Source: Kribbella qitaiheensis
Lineage (GTDB): Bacteria > Actinomycetota > Actinomycetes > Propionibacteriales > Kribbellaceae
NCBI RefSeq assembly: GCF_014217565.1
Contig: NZ_CP043661.1
Location: 1,054,001-1,118,000 of the forward strand
Reading direction: 5' to 3'
DNA: 64,000 nt
Each line of letters starts with the position of its first letter. The first letter of the stretch is position 1. This document shows, one piece after another, positions 56,291 to 64,000 of the stretch. Below the pieces are notes generated by a model. The model was not told the origin of the DNA. It made no database searches and saw only the letters and a list, made by a program, of their open reading frames with translations. The position numbers were made by a program, and so were the translations under genes.

Positions 56291-56306
56291 TTGAGCCTTT
56301 ACTCAA
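56291..56306. promoter_or_regulatory. TetR operator copy 2
   Basis: TTGAGCCTTTACTCAA: the same repeat (5 of 6 pairs) as at 56262-56277, 29 bp from it centre to centre and 13 bp before the tetR start. The spacing, close to three helical turns, allows cooperative repression of both promoters. Confidence 0.72.
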
Positions 56307-56318
56307 TAGACTGGCCAG

Positions 56319-56990
56319 ATGACCCAGACCACGCCAGTCTCCGGAGCGGCGGCCGCAGAAAACCCGGCCACAGACCCGACGGCCACTGGACCGCTGTCCC
56401 CAGGAAACGGCGGAGAGCGCTCCCCGCGACTGCGGCCGGAAGAGCGCCGGACCCAGATCCTGGAAGCGGCGCGACGCGTTCTGGAGGCGGATCCGCACCG
56501 CGAGCTGTCGGTCGAGCTGGTCGCGGCCGAGGCCCAGGTCTCCCCCGCGCTGTTGTTCCACTACTTCGGCTCGAAGAAGAAGTTCCAGTACGCCGTGATC
56601 GAGGAAGCCGCCGCCGAGGTGATGCTCCGGACCGCGCCGGATCTGTCCCTGCCGCCGGAGGAGCAGCTCCGCAGCGGCATCAGGGCCTTCGTCCGAGCCG
56701 TCCTCGAGGCGCCCCAGCTTTACCGGGCGACTCTGCTGATGTCGGCGGCCGGCGACCCCGCAGTACGGGCGCTGCACACCGAACTGCGTCAGGTCTTCAG
56801 CCAGTGGGTCATCGACGCGGTCGCCGCCTCCGGAATCGAGGTGACTCCAGCTGTAGAACTCGCCTGCCACGGCTGGCAGGGCTACGTGGAACAAACCCTC
56901 CTCAGCTGGATCGACAACCCCACCGTCTCCCCCGAGACCCTCGAACACCTCTGCGAGCGCTCCCTCGCCGCCCTACTGACCACGGTCTGA
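56319..56990 (+). CDS. TetR-family regulator of the SDR operon
   Basis: A 223-residue repressor with an Ala/Pro/Gly-rich leader (about 1-38), a DNA-binding domain with LRPEERRTQILEAARRVLEA and SPALLFHYFGSKKKFQYAVI (about 39-90), and a TetR_C ligand domain. The divergent position and the two TTGAG-N6-CTCAA boxes suggest that it regulates itself and the SDR-MBL operon. The ligand may be a lipid or acyl-CoA derivative. Confidence 0.87.
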   Translation: MTQTTPVSGAAAAENPATDPTATGPLSPGNGGERSPRLRPEERRTQILEAARRVLEADPHRELSVELVAAEAQVSPALLFHYFGSKKKFQYAVIEEAAAEVMLRTAPDLSLPPEEQLRSGIRAFVRAVLEAPQLYRATLLMSAAGDPAVRALHTELRQVFSQWVIDAVAASGIEVTPAVELACHGWQGYVEQTLLSWIDNPTVSPETLEHLCERSLAALLTTV

Positions 56991-57001
56991 CCCACACCCT
57001 C

Positions 57002-57064
57002 TTACGTCCGAAGAAGTGGAGTACCCGTCCCTCCGGTGACGTCCCTCCGGTTCTTCGGACGCAA
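57002..57064. terminator. TTRCGTCCGAAG-family hairpin
   Basis: TTACGTCCGAAGAA (57002-57015) and TTCTTCGGACGCAA (57051-57064) pair fully with one G-U. The interior holds two direct copies of CGTCCCTCCGGT. It lies 11 bp after the tetR stop. A hairpin with the same arms lies at 62367-62414. Confidence 0.6.
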
Positions 57065-57121
57065 GCAGTTCCTGCGGATGGGCCAGGTTCGCGTCGCCGG
57101 GCACGCCATTTACGGGACCTT

Positions 57122-57181
57122 GGACACCAACTCGGGCCCTCGGACATGAAATACCTTGTCCGAGGGCCCGAGTTGGTGTCC
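57122..57181. repeat. Perfect 25-bp stem palindrome
   Basis: Arms at 57122-57146 and 57157-57181 are exact complements over 25 bp around a ten-base loop. Each arm begins or ends GGACACCAACTCGGGCCC. Among the longest perfect stems in the window. Confidence 0.8.
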
Positions 57182-57228
57182 GGGGCCCCGGCGAAGAGTC
57201 CGGGATTGGCCGCTCGGACCCCCTCGTC

Positions 57229-57305
57229 GAGGTGGCCAATGGCCGTCCACCTTTCGACGCCGTACAGGGAGGTGGCCAATGGCCGTCCACCTTTCGACGC
57301 CGTAC
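57229..57305. repeat. Two 37-bp direct repeats
   Basis: The 37-base unit at 57229-57265 recurs without change at 57269-57305 (period 40). It contains the small hairpin AGGTGG...CCACCT and TGGCCAATGGCC. Confidence 0.8.
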
Positions 57306-57523
57306 GGGTAGGACGCCAGCCGCCTAGACCGGGTCGGCCGTCGGATCTTCGCCCGGTACCGCGGAAATAGCCCGTCAGTGGCCGAAGAACCCGCCAGCGG
57401 GCGGCACGGGGCAGCCTTCGTCGAGTGGGCCAAGGGGTGTTTGCCGCGTAACGCCTGACAGACCGGCCACACGGGGCCCCACCAACCCGGGATCGCGTAC
57501 CGGGAGCCGATTTCGGGGCGGTC

Positions 57524-57658
57524 CGTATCTCCAGCCAGGCAGTGGTCCCGAGACGGCCGCCCAACCGGGGCGGGATCGGTGGGGATCAGGCGGGGATGAG
57601 CGTGCGCGACCAGGTCGCTGGGCCGAGGAGGGACTACCACTGCCTGGCTGGAGATACG
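57524..57658. repeat. Long inverted repeat, 23-bp arms
   Basis: Arms 57524-57546 (begins CGTATCTCCAGCCAGG) and 57636-57658 are exact reverse complements, 89 bp apart. Confidence 0.8.
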
Positions 57659-57689
57659 GGCCACCCCAAATCGGCCAGGAGTCGTCCTC

Positions 57690-57709
57690 GCCGAGCCGAT
57701 CGGCTCGGC
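57690..57709. repeat. 20-bp perfect palindrome
   Basis: GCCGAGCCGATCGGCTCGGC is fully self-complementary; half of it recurs at 57725-57738. Confidence 0.75.
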
Positions 57710-57765
57710 CGGAACTCGCCCCCCGCCGAGCCGATCGGGGCCGGGAGCCACCTTGGACGAGCCCC

Positions 57766-57951
57766 GAAGGCGAAGTGGCTGGCCTTCGCGCCGGGCATCG
57801 GCGGCTACCTGGCGCTGCGCGGCGCCCCGGCGAAGGCGAAGTGGCTGGCCTTCGCGCCGGGCATCGGCGGCTACCTGGCGCTGCGCGGCGCCCCGGCGAA
57901 GGCGAAGTGGCTGGCCTTCGCGCCGGGCATCGGCGGCTACCTGGCGCTGCG
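57766..57951. repeat. 66-bp tandem repeat, about three copies
   Basis: Units begin at 57766, 57832 and 57898 (GAAGGCGAAGTGGCTGGCC), and copies 1 and 2 appear identical; copy 3 diverges at its end. Each unit can form a GGCGAAGGC/GCCTTCGC hairpin. Read on the plus strand a unit encodes KAKWLAFAPGIGGYLALRG without stops, but no start, ribosome-binding site or homology supports translation, and both strands stay open. Confidence 0.82.
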
Positions 57952-57988
57952 GGGCGTGCGGGTGGTGGTGGACCGTTAGGGTTCTCGG

Positions 57989-58792
57989 GTGCTGAAGGTT
58001 GCGACGGTCAATGTGAATGGGATTCGGGCTGCTTATCGGCGTGGGATGGCGGCCTGGTTGGAGGAGACTGATCCGGAACTGTTGCTGATGCAGGAGGTTC
58101 GCGCGACCGACGAAGTACTGCGCGATCTCCTCGGCGGGGACTGGCACATCGCGCATGCCGAGCCGGTGATCGAGGGCAGCAAGGGCCGTGCGGGGGTCGC
58201 GATCGCGAGCCGTCGGCCGATCAAGCTGGAGACCGTCGGCATCGGGCCGGAGCGGTTCGCCGGCTGCGGCCGGTGGGTCGAGGCCGAGATCGGGCTGGAC
58301 GACGGGAGCACGCTCTCCGCGATCAGTACCTATGTGTTCACGGGTGAGTTCGAGACCCCGCCGCGGCAGGCCGAGAAGTACGCGTTCCTCGACGCGATCA
58401 CCGACCGGCTGACCGAGCTGACGGCCGACGGGCGGCACGTACTGATGTGCGGCGACCTGAACATCGCCCACCGCGAGGTCGACCTGAAGGCGTGGAAGGC
58501 TAACCGGAAGAAGAGCGGATTCCTGCCGGAGGAACGGGCCTGGATGGATTCCCTGTTCGAGTCCGGCTGGGTCGATCTCGGCCGCCGGTTCGGTGGCGAG
58601 GGACCGGGCCCGTACTCGTGGTGGTCATGGCGCGGCAAGGCCTTCGACAACGACGCCGGCTGGCGGATCGACTACCAGATCGCCTCAACCGAGCTGGCCG
58701 CGAGTGCCACCGATTGTGTGATTCACCGCGCCCCGACGTACGCCGAACGCTGGAGCGACCACGCACCTGTCGTGGCGACCTATGCAATCTGA
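57989..58792 (+). CDS. xthA: Exodeoxyribonuclease III
   Basis: A 267-residue AP endonuclease/3'-5' exonuclease for base-excision repair. Motifs: VNVNGIRAA (Asn ligands), LMQEVRA (metal Glu), CGDLNIAHREVDLKAWKANR (Asp/Asn active site) and the final SDHAPVVATY (catalytic Asp-His). The length matches the family. GTG at 57989 is the only start before the conserved MLKVATVNVNG; no clear ribosome-binding site is visible because the repeat cluster ends just upstream. Confidence 0.92.
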   Translation: MLKVATVNVNGIRAAYRRGMAAWLEETDPELLLMQEVRATDEVLRDLLGGDWHIAHAEPVIEGSKGRAGVAIASRRPIKLETVGIGPERFAGCGRWVEAEIGLDDGSTLSAISTYVFTGEFETPPRQAEKYAFLDAITDRLTELTADGRHVLMCGDLNIAHREVDLKAWKANRKKSGFLPEERAWMDSLFESGWVDLGRRFGGEGPGPYSWWSWRGKAFDNDAGWRIDYQIASTELAASATDCVIHRAPTYAERWSDHAPVVATYAI

Positions 58793-58828
58793 GTGAGCGC
58801 TCCCCGGTGAAGCTGTAATGTCGCTCGC

Positions 58829-60901
58829 ATGTCCGAGCTGAACCCGCCGGTCGCGGCGAAGAAACCCATCGAACGCACCCATCACGGAGACGTCTTCGTC
58901 GACGACTACGAGTGGCTGCGGGACAAGACCGACGACGAGGTGCTCGGTTACCTGCGCGCCGAGAACTCCTACACCGAGGCACGCACCGCGCACCTGGAAT
59001 CGTTGCGCGAGGCAATCTTCACCGAGATCTCCGACCGCACCCTGCAGACCGACCTGAGCGTCCCGGCCCGGCGCGCCGGGTACTGGTACTACACCCGCAC
59101 GCTGGAAGGGAAGCAGTACGCGATCAGCTGCCGGGTGAAGGTGGACGGCGACGAGCCGCCGGCGACCGACGGCGAGATCCCCGGCGAGGAGATCATGCTC
59201 GACGGGAACGAGGTCGCGGGCGATTCGGAGTTCTTCTCGCTCGGCACTGTCGACGTCTCCCCCGACGGCCGGCTGCTCGCCTACTCGACCGACCTGACCG
59301 GCGACGAGCGCTTCACCCTGCGGATCAAGAACCTGGACACCGGCGAGCTGCTGCCCGACGAGCTTCCCGCCGTGCACTACGGCTCGGCCTGGTCGGCCGA
59401 CGGCTCGACCATCTTCTACACGAAGGTCGACGACGCGTGGCGCCCGCACCAGATCTGGCGGCACACGCTCGGCGTGACCGACGACGTGCTGGTGATGGAG
59501 GAGCCGGACGAGCGGTTCTGGGTCGGCGTCGACCTGACCCGCAACGAGCAGGCGATCATGATCAGCCTCGGCAGCAAGCTCACCAGCGAGGTCTGGCTGC
59601 TCGACGCGAACGACCCGACCGGCGAGCTGGTCGTGGTGGCACCGCGGCGTGAGGGCGTCGAGTACGACGTGGAGCACGCGGGCGATCAACTGCTGATCAC
59701 GCACAACGCCGACGCGGCCAACTTCTCCCTCGCGAGCGCGCCGCTGGACTCCCCCGGCGACTGGACGACGCTGATCGAGGGCGACGAGTCGAGCCGGTTG
59801 CTCGGCGTCGACGCGTTCGCCGATCACGTGATCCTGTACCGCCGCCGGGACGCGCTCACCGAACTCGCGATCATGCGCCGCGAAGGGTCCGCCTTCGGCG
59901 CTCCTGAGGCGCTCACCTTCGAGGAGCCGATCTACACGGTCTCCCCCGGCCGCAACGACGAGTGGCACGACACCCGGTACCGGTTCAGCTACACGTCCCT
60001 CGTCACGCCCTCCACGACGTACGACGTGGACGTGGTGACCGGAGAGCGCCGACTGCTCAAGCAGCAGCCCGTGCTCGGTGGGGTCGATCTGAGCGACTAC
60101 ACGCAATACAGGGAATGGGCCACGGCACCGGACGGCACCCAGGTGCCTATCTCGATCGTGGCGCGCAAGGACGTCGCGAAGGACGGGAACGCACCGGTCG
60201 AGCTGTACGGCTACGGCTCGTACGAGGCGTCGATGGACCCGTGGTTCTCGATCTCCCGGCTGTCGCTGCTCGACCGGGGCATGGTGTTCGCGATCGCGCA
60301 CATCCGTGGCGGCGGCGAGATGGGCCGGCACTGGTACGACAACGGCAAGACGCTGACCAAGCGGAACACCTTCACCGACTACATCGCGTGCGCCGAGCAC
60401 CTGGTCAAGGAAGGCTGGACCAGGCCGGAGCGGATCGTCGCCCAGGGGGGCAGCGCGGGCGGTCTGCTGATGGGCGCGGTCGCGAACCTGGCGCCGCAGG
60501 CCTTCGGCGGGGTGATCGCCGTCGTGCCGTTCGTGGACGCGCTGACGACGATCCTGGACCCCTCGCTGCCGTTGACGGTGATCGAGTGGGAGGAGTGGGG
60601 CAACCCGCTGGAGGACGCCGAGGTCTACCAGTACATGAAGTCCTACTCGCCGTACGAGAACGTGACGGCCCAGCAGTACCCGCCGATCCTGGCGATCACG
60701 AGCCTGAACGACACCCGCGTCTTCTACGTCGAGCCGGCCAAGTGGGTGGCCAAGCTGCGGTCGACGGCCGCCGGCAAGGTCGATGTGCTGCTGAAGACCG
60801 AGATGGAGGCCGGGCACGGCGGCCGCAGCGGCCGGTACGACGCCTGGCGTGAACTCGCCTTCGCGTTCGCCTGGGAACTGGACGTACTCGGTCTGGCCTG
60901 A
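58829..60901 (+). CDS. ptrB: Oligopeptidase B (S9A serine peptidase)
   Basis: A 690-residue cytosolic peptidase that cleaves short peptides after Arg or Lys. The N-terminal beta-propeller occupies about 75-400; the catalytic domain has Ser542 in QGGSAGGLLMG, Asp628 in LNDTRV and His663 in EAGHGGRSGR. HIRGGGEMGRHWYDNGK is the S9A signature. It starts 37 bp after xthA and may be co-transcribed. Confidence 0.9.
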   Translation: MSELNPPVAAKKPIERTHHGDVFVDDYEWLRDKTDDEVLGYLRAENSYTEARTAHLESLREAIFTEISDRTLQTDLSVPARRAGYWYYTRTLEGKQYAISCRVKVDGDEPPATDGEIPGEEIMLDGNEVAGDSEFFSLGTVDVSPDGRLLAYSTDLTGDERFTLRIKNLDTGELLPDELPAVHYGSAWSADGSTIFYTKVDDAWRPHQIWRHTLGVTDDVLVMEEPDERFWVGVDLTRNEQAIMISLGSKLTSEVWLLDANDPTGELVVVAPRREGVEYDVEHAGDQLLITHNADAANFSLASAPLDSPGDWTTLIEGDESSRLLGVDAFADHVILYRRRDALTELAIMRREGSAFGAPEALTFEEPIYTVSPGRNDEWHDTRYRFSYTSLVTPSTTYDVDVVTGERRLLKQQPVLGGVDLSDYTQYREWATAPDGTQVPISIVARKDVAKDGNAPVELYGYGSYEASMDPWFSISRLSLLDRGMVFAIAHIRGGGEMGRHWYDNGKTLTKRNTFTDYIACAEHLVKEGWTRPERIVAQGGSAGGLLMGAVANLAPQAFGGVIAVVPFVDALTTILDPSLPLTVIEWEEWGNPLEDAEVYQYMKSYSPYENVTAQQYPPILAITSLNDTRVFYVEPAKWVAKLRSTAAGKVDVLLKTEMEAGHGGRSGRYDAWRELAFAFAWELDVLGLA

Positions 60902-60914
60902 CCGATCGAACCAC

Positions 60915-60954
60915 CGAAGAGCCCCCAGAGGTATTCACTTCTCGGGGCTCTTCG
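60915..60954. terminator. Rho-independent terminator
   Basis: GAAGAGCCCC pairs with GGGGCTCTTC around an 18-base loop, 14 bp after the oligopeptidase stop, followed by a T-rich stretch (ATTGTTTT). Confidence 0.78.
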
Positions 60955-61314
60955 CATTGTTTTCGCGGGAAGACCACGGGTACTGGATGCGTTGGTGACA
61001 CGGTGAGGCTCTGAAGCTGTGTGTGCTGCAACACATTTCGGCGGCCGGATCGTTGACGGAACACCGGTTGCCGGGTGTCAACCAGATCAGAGGTCCCGGC
61101 GTCCTAGGGGCGGAAATCCAGTAGAAGAAGCCGATTTTGGGCGGCTGGTGACAACAATGCGCAGAATCTGTCCGCTCGTGGGTTCCAGGCTGAGTTGCGA
61201 CTGCTGAACGGTGCCGGGAAATCTCAGGGAACGTTCAGGCTGTTTACACACTCATCGTGGAATCTTGAACCTCACTCGAGCGTTGCTCTCCATGTAACGA
61301 CGAAGGGAGTTTCG
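60955..61314. other. Promoter region of the second sigma factor
   Basis: A 360-bp gap that is more A+T-rich than its neighbours. No small gene or RNA was recognised; the promoter of the sigma gene must lie here. GGGAACGTTC near 61230 is a weak ECF-type -35 candidate only. Confidence 0.4.
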
Positions 61315-62274
61315 GTGGCTCGCATGGCTCGTGTCCGGTCAACGGACGACGGTATCGACGGCAAGGACAGCGTCGGTCTCTACCTCGAAGAGATCGCTCG
61401 CACGCCTTTGCTGACCGCTGAAGAAGAAGTCGAGCTCGCTGAGACGGTCGAGGCAGGTCTCCTCGCGGAGCAACTGCTGGCCGAGGGGCGGGTTGGACGC
61501 AAGAAGGGCGGAGCGCCCAAATATGCGACGGAGGAAGAGCTGGAGTGGCTGGCCGAAGAGGGGCAGCGCGCGCAGCAGCGGTTCGTGACCGCGAACCTCC
61601 GGCTGGTGGTCTCGATCGCCCGCCGCTACGGACGGTCCCAGATGCCACTCCTGGACCTGGTCCAGGAAGGCAACACGGGCCTGATCCGCGCGGTGGAGAA
61701 GTTCGACTACCGCAAGGGTTTCAAGTTCTCGACGTACGCGACCTGGTGGGTGCGGCAGGCGATCACCCGCGGTATCGCGCAGCAGGCCCGGGTGGTCCGG
61801 CTGCCGGTGCACGTGGTGGAGCAGCTGAACCAGATCGGGTCGGCCCGGCGCACGCTGGAGCGCAAGCTCGGGCGCGAGCCGGAGCTCGACGAGATCGCGG
61901 CGGAGCTGGACCTGGACGTGGAGCGGGTCACCGACCTGATCCGGATCGGCCGGGACCACATCAGCCTGGACAACCCGATCGACGACGAGGGTGAGACCTC
62001 GCTGGGCGACCTGATCGCGGCGGAGACCGCACCGGGTCCGGACCAGCTGGTGGCCGACGCCTCGGACCGGTCCGGACTGTTCAGCCTGGTCGATCAGCTC
62101 GACCCGCGGTCGGCGGACGTCATCAGGCGCCGGTACGGCCTGCACGACGGGCGGCAGGCGAAGCTGGCCGACATCGGCGCGGTGCACGGCATCTCGGCCG
62201 AGCGGGTGCGGCAGATCGAGCGAGAGGCCCTCGGCCGCTTGCGCCGGATGGCCGACCCGACCCTGGCCGCCTAG
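61315..62274 (+). CDS. Sigma-70 family (group 2) RNA polymerase sigma factor
   Basis: A 319-residue sigma factor that lacks the long N-terminal domain of HrdB. Region 1.2 is [20 protein letters not shown]; region 2 [20 protein letters not shown], then [20 protein letters not shown]; region 3 [20 protein letters not shown]; region 4 [13 protein letters not shown] and [20 protein letters not shown]. It is of the HrdD/SigB kind, non-essential and stress- or stationary-phase-linked. GTG at 61315 is preferred over ATG at 61324: AAGGGAG lies seven bases before it. Confidence 0.88.
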   Translation: MARMARVRSTDDGIDGKDSVGLYLEEIARTPLLTAEEEVELAETVEAGLLAEQLLAEGRVGRKKGGAPKYATEEELEWLAEEGQRAQQRFVTANLRLVVSIARRYGRSQMPLLDLVQEGNTGLIRAVEKFDYRKGFKFSTYATWWVRQAITRGIAQQARVVRLPVHVVEQLNQIGSARRTLERKLGREPELDEIAAELDLDVERVTDLIRIGRDHISLDNPIDDEGETSLGDLIAAETAPGPDQLVADASDRSGLFSLVDQLDPRSADVIRRRYGLHDGRQAKLADIGAVHGISAERVRQIEREALGRLRRMADPTLAA

Positions 62275-62366
62275 ACCCGAGCCACTGGGCGCCAGCCAAC
62301 TGAACTGCCACCCCCCAGGGCCCCCGAGCCGCCTTCGCGGCCGGGGGTCCGCTCGTACCCACCGCG

Positions 62367-62414
62367 TTGCGTCCGAAGGGGCGAGGGTCCTGCCCCACGC
62401 CCCTTCGGACGTAA
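62367..62414. terminator. TTRCGTCCGAAG-family hairpin
   Basis: TTGCGTCCGAAGGGGCG (62367-62383) and CGCCCCTTCGGACGTAA (62398-62414) pair over 17 bp with one G-U, loop of 14. It lies between convergent genes. Arms match those of the hairpin at 57002-57064. Confidence 0.7.
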
Positions 62415-62436
62415 GCAACTGGGTGGCCGGCTGGGC

Positions 62437-63163
62437 TCAAGCGGAGGCTCGACTCCAGCTGTCGATGAGGGTGGGGAGCTCCGAGAGACGCTGGATGGTG
62501 GCGTCGGGGACGCCCTCCGTGTGGCCGATCTGGTTGGTGGGGATCGCGCTGTGCGGGATGTGGGCGGCCCGCATCCCGACGTTCTGGGCGCCCCAGACGT
62601 CGTCGAACAGCCGGTCGCCGACGAACAGACAGCGCGCCGGCTCGCTCACCCCGACAGCCCGCATCGCCGCCAGGAATGCCTCCGGGTGCGGCTTCGTCCA
62701 CGGCACCTCACTGGTGTAGACGGCACCGTCGATCAAGTCCAGGACGCCGTCGCGCGCGAAGATCTCCTCGTGCCGCTGCCGGGACCAGATCGTGTTCGAC
62801 AGCACTCCGACCTTGAGGCCGCGCTCGCGCAGCTCGGTCAGGGTCTCGATCGCGTCCGGCTCCAGCTCGGTGTGGGGCTGCCACTGACGCTCGTACTCCG
62901 CCAGCGCGGGCCGGAGTCATCGAGACCTCCGCCAGCAGGCAGACCTCTTCCAGGGTGCTGCTGACATGCTCGTCGCGCGACCGCAGCCAGGCGGACCCTT
63001 CGGCCGCGACCAGCCGCTTCGCCAGCTCGTCGGCCCGCGCCTCGTCGATCAGGGTCGCGACAGATCGCCATACGGCGTACAGGTCGATGTCGTGCCAGGT
63101 CGCCAGCGTGCCGCCCCAGTCGAACAGGACGGCCTCGATCGATTCACTCTTCACGTTCGTCAC
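62437..63163 (-). CDS. HAD-superfamily hydrolase, one frameshift
   Basis: A protein of about 241 residues after correction. Motif I is VLFDWGGTLATW; the rest shows VGVLSNTIWSRQRHEEIFAR, the lysine of WTKPHPEAFLAAM and motif IV LFVGDRLFDDVWGAQN. The frame breaks at 62908-62912 (plus strand gcgggccgg, expected gcggccgg), which joins LLAEVSMTPA to ALAEYERQWQPH. GTG at 63163 is taken as the start; a TTG further upstream would add ten residues. Confidence 0.83.
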
Positions 63164-63203
63164 GGCGCACAGGTTGCCAGACGGCGCCGACAATCTCCTC
63201 CGA

Positions 63204-64000
63204 TTATTGGCTGACGGTCGCGATCTGGCGGCGCCTGGCCAGCCAGAGCACGGCGAGCGCGTAGAAGATCAGGCATGGGATGTCGCTCACCAGCAGCGTC
63301 CACGGAGCACCGCCCTGGTTCGACCAGCCGTCGAGCTGACCCATTGCCGCAGGCAACAAAAAGGCGAACAGGTTGTTCATCGTGTGCAGGGCGATGCCGG
63401 CTTCGAGTCCACCGGTACGGATCGTCAGCCAGCCCGCCGTCATCGCGAACAGGAAGATGTCAGCCATCGCCCAACCCGTGTAGCCGTGCGCGGCGACGAA
63501 TGCCGCGCTGCTGATCACCAGTGCCGGCCAGGGCGAGCGCAGGATGCGCTTCACGACGCTGTCGCCGCCCGGACCGTACGAGCCGACTGCCTGGACGAGC
63601 CAGCCGCGGAAGACGAACTCCTCCGCCGCGGACTGGAACGGGACCAGCAAGAGGATCAGCACGGCCGGAAGGATGAAGGCGCTCAGCCCTACCCAGGAGC
63701 CGGAGTCGGACGTGGCTGGGTCGGCGTTCGGGAAGATGGCGTCGGTCGCCAGGCCGAGCCCGTACGACAGGGCGAGGTAGCCGATCGCGGGGAGGCAGCA
63801 GAGCGCGAGCCAGCGCAGGCGCAGCCTGTTCAGCACAGAGGCGACGCTGAAGGCCGGGCGGCGCTGGACGACCCACGCCACCAGCAGGACGCCCGGGGTG
63901 AGGATGCCGAGCATCACCAGCTGGGCCGAGAGGTCCTCGGTCGAGTTCGGGAACAGCGTGTTGCCCTCGGGCAGCTTGAAGTCACCCGCGACAAGCGTGT
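63204..64000 (-). CDS. CPBP-family intramembrane protease, partial
   Basis: The gene enters from the right edge; about 265 codons are visible, starting mid-protein with TLVAGDFKLPEGNTLFPNST. The CPBP/Abi active-site motifs are AAEEFVFRGWLVQAVGSYG (EExxxR), SSAAFVAAHGYTGW (FxxxH) and GIALHTMNNLFAFL. Eight or so helices are present. Such proteins cleave or handle membrane peptides, sometimes in bacteriocin self-immunity. The start lies beyond the window. Confidence 0.85.
   Translation of the reverse strand, partial: TLVAGDFKLPEGNTLFPNSTEDLSAQLVMLGILTPGVLLVAWVVQRRPAFSVASVLNRLRLRWLALCCLPAIGYLALSYGLGLATDAIFPNADPATSDSGSWVGLSAFILPAVLILLLVPFQSAAEEFVFRGWLVQAVGSYGPGGDSVVKRILRSPWPALVISSAAFVAAHGYTGWAMADIFLFAMTAGWLTIRTGGLEAGIALHTMNNLFAFLLPAAMGQLDGWSNQGGAPWTLLVSDIPCLIFYALAVLWLARRRQIATVSQ

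Noticed and set aside
57229..57951. CRISPR array
   Set aside because: The repeats are directly adjacent or differ in kind; there are no unique spacers of constant length and no cas genes.
57542..57979. Protein gene covering the 66-bp repeats
   Set aside because: No ribosome-binding site, no homology, and both strands stay open because of base composition.
58685..60817. A long open frame on the minus strand opposite oligopeptidase B
   Set aside because: It has no family character, and the plus strand carries the complete catalytic triad of an S9A peptidase.
1..64000. tRNA, rRNA or riboswitch genes
   Set aside because: No cloverleaf with a GGTTCGA-type T-loop and acceptor pairing, and no conserved riboswitch core, was found on reading the intergenic gaps.

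Overview
The window is high-GC DNA (roughly 70 % G+C) with dense gene packing, many GTG starts and ATGA/TGATG overlaps. It reads as the chromosome of a Gram-positive actinobacterium. The principal sigma factor with a Lys/Ala-rich N-terminus, the ParE/ParC pair near it, a DUF7455 gene, an LprG/P55-type lipoprotein-exporter pair and a class F sortase fit Propionibacteriales, with Kribbella or a close relative as the best guess. That name is inference from protein character; no search was run.

Layout. 1-11.4 kb: a GNAT/CoA-ligase fusion cut by the left edge, an anion permease, an acyl-CoA synthetase preceded by a perfect LexA-type box, a FetB-like permease with DUF2630, an ECF sigma factor, and a LuxR-type two-component system divergent from a MacB-type ABC exporter. 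11.4-11.7 kb: two adjacent TA-flanked palindromic elements. 11.8-18.2 kb: parC, lprG, P55-like exporter, sucrase/ferredoxin-like protein and carbonic anhydrase, followed by gene remnants. 18.6-26.1 kb: haloalkane dehalogenase, secreted pyroglutamyl-peptidase-like protein, VOC protein, a sortase substrate with its sortase, a HAD phosphatase and parE. 26.5-34.5 kb: DUF7455, MocR regulator, LysE exporter, glycogen-debranching-like enzyme, DUF456, and an OmpR-type two-component system with a secreted protein.

34.5-41.8 kb is the clearest accessory segment: a ppk2 gene is split into N- and C-terminal remnants on either side of about 6.8 kb carrying a TetR regulator, its probable operator and two secreted GH30 glycosidases with lectin domains. 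41.9-46.5 kb holds hrdB coupled to a small membrane protein and a YidC paralogue, plus a DNA glycosylase and a universal stress protein. 46.8-56.9 kb holds a carboxylate-amine ligase, two metallo-beta-lactamase-fold enzymes, DinB, DDAH, hemerythrin, and a five-gene translationally coupled operon (SDR to MBL) facing a TetR gene across two operator copies. 57.0-58.0 kb is a 1-kb cluster of palindromes and tandem repeats. The right end has exonuclease III, oligopeptidase B, a second sigma-70 family factor, a HAD phosphatase and a CPBP protease cut by the edge.

Nine otherwise normal genes, including parC and hrdB, are each broken by one small indel, and every one lies in a GGCC-containing G/C run. 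This looks like a context-specific sequencing or assembly error rather than nine real mutations, so these genes are reported as full-length loci with a frameshift.
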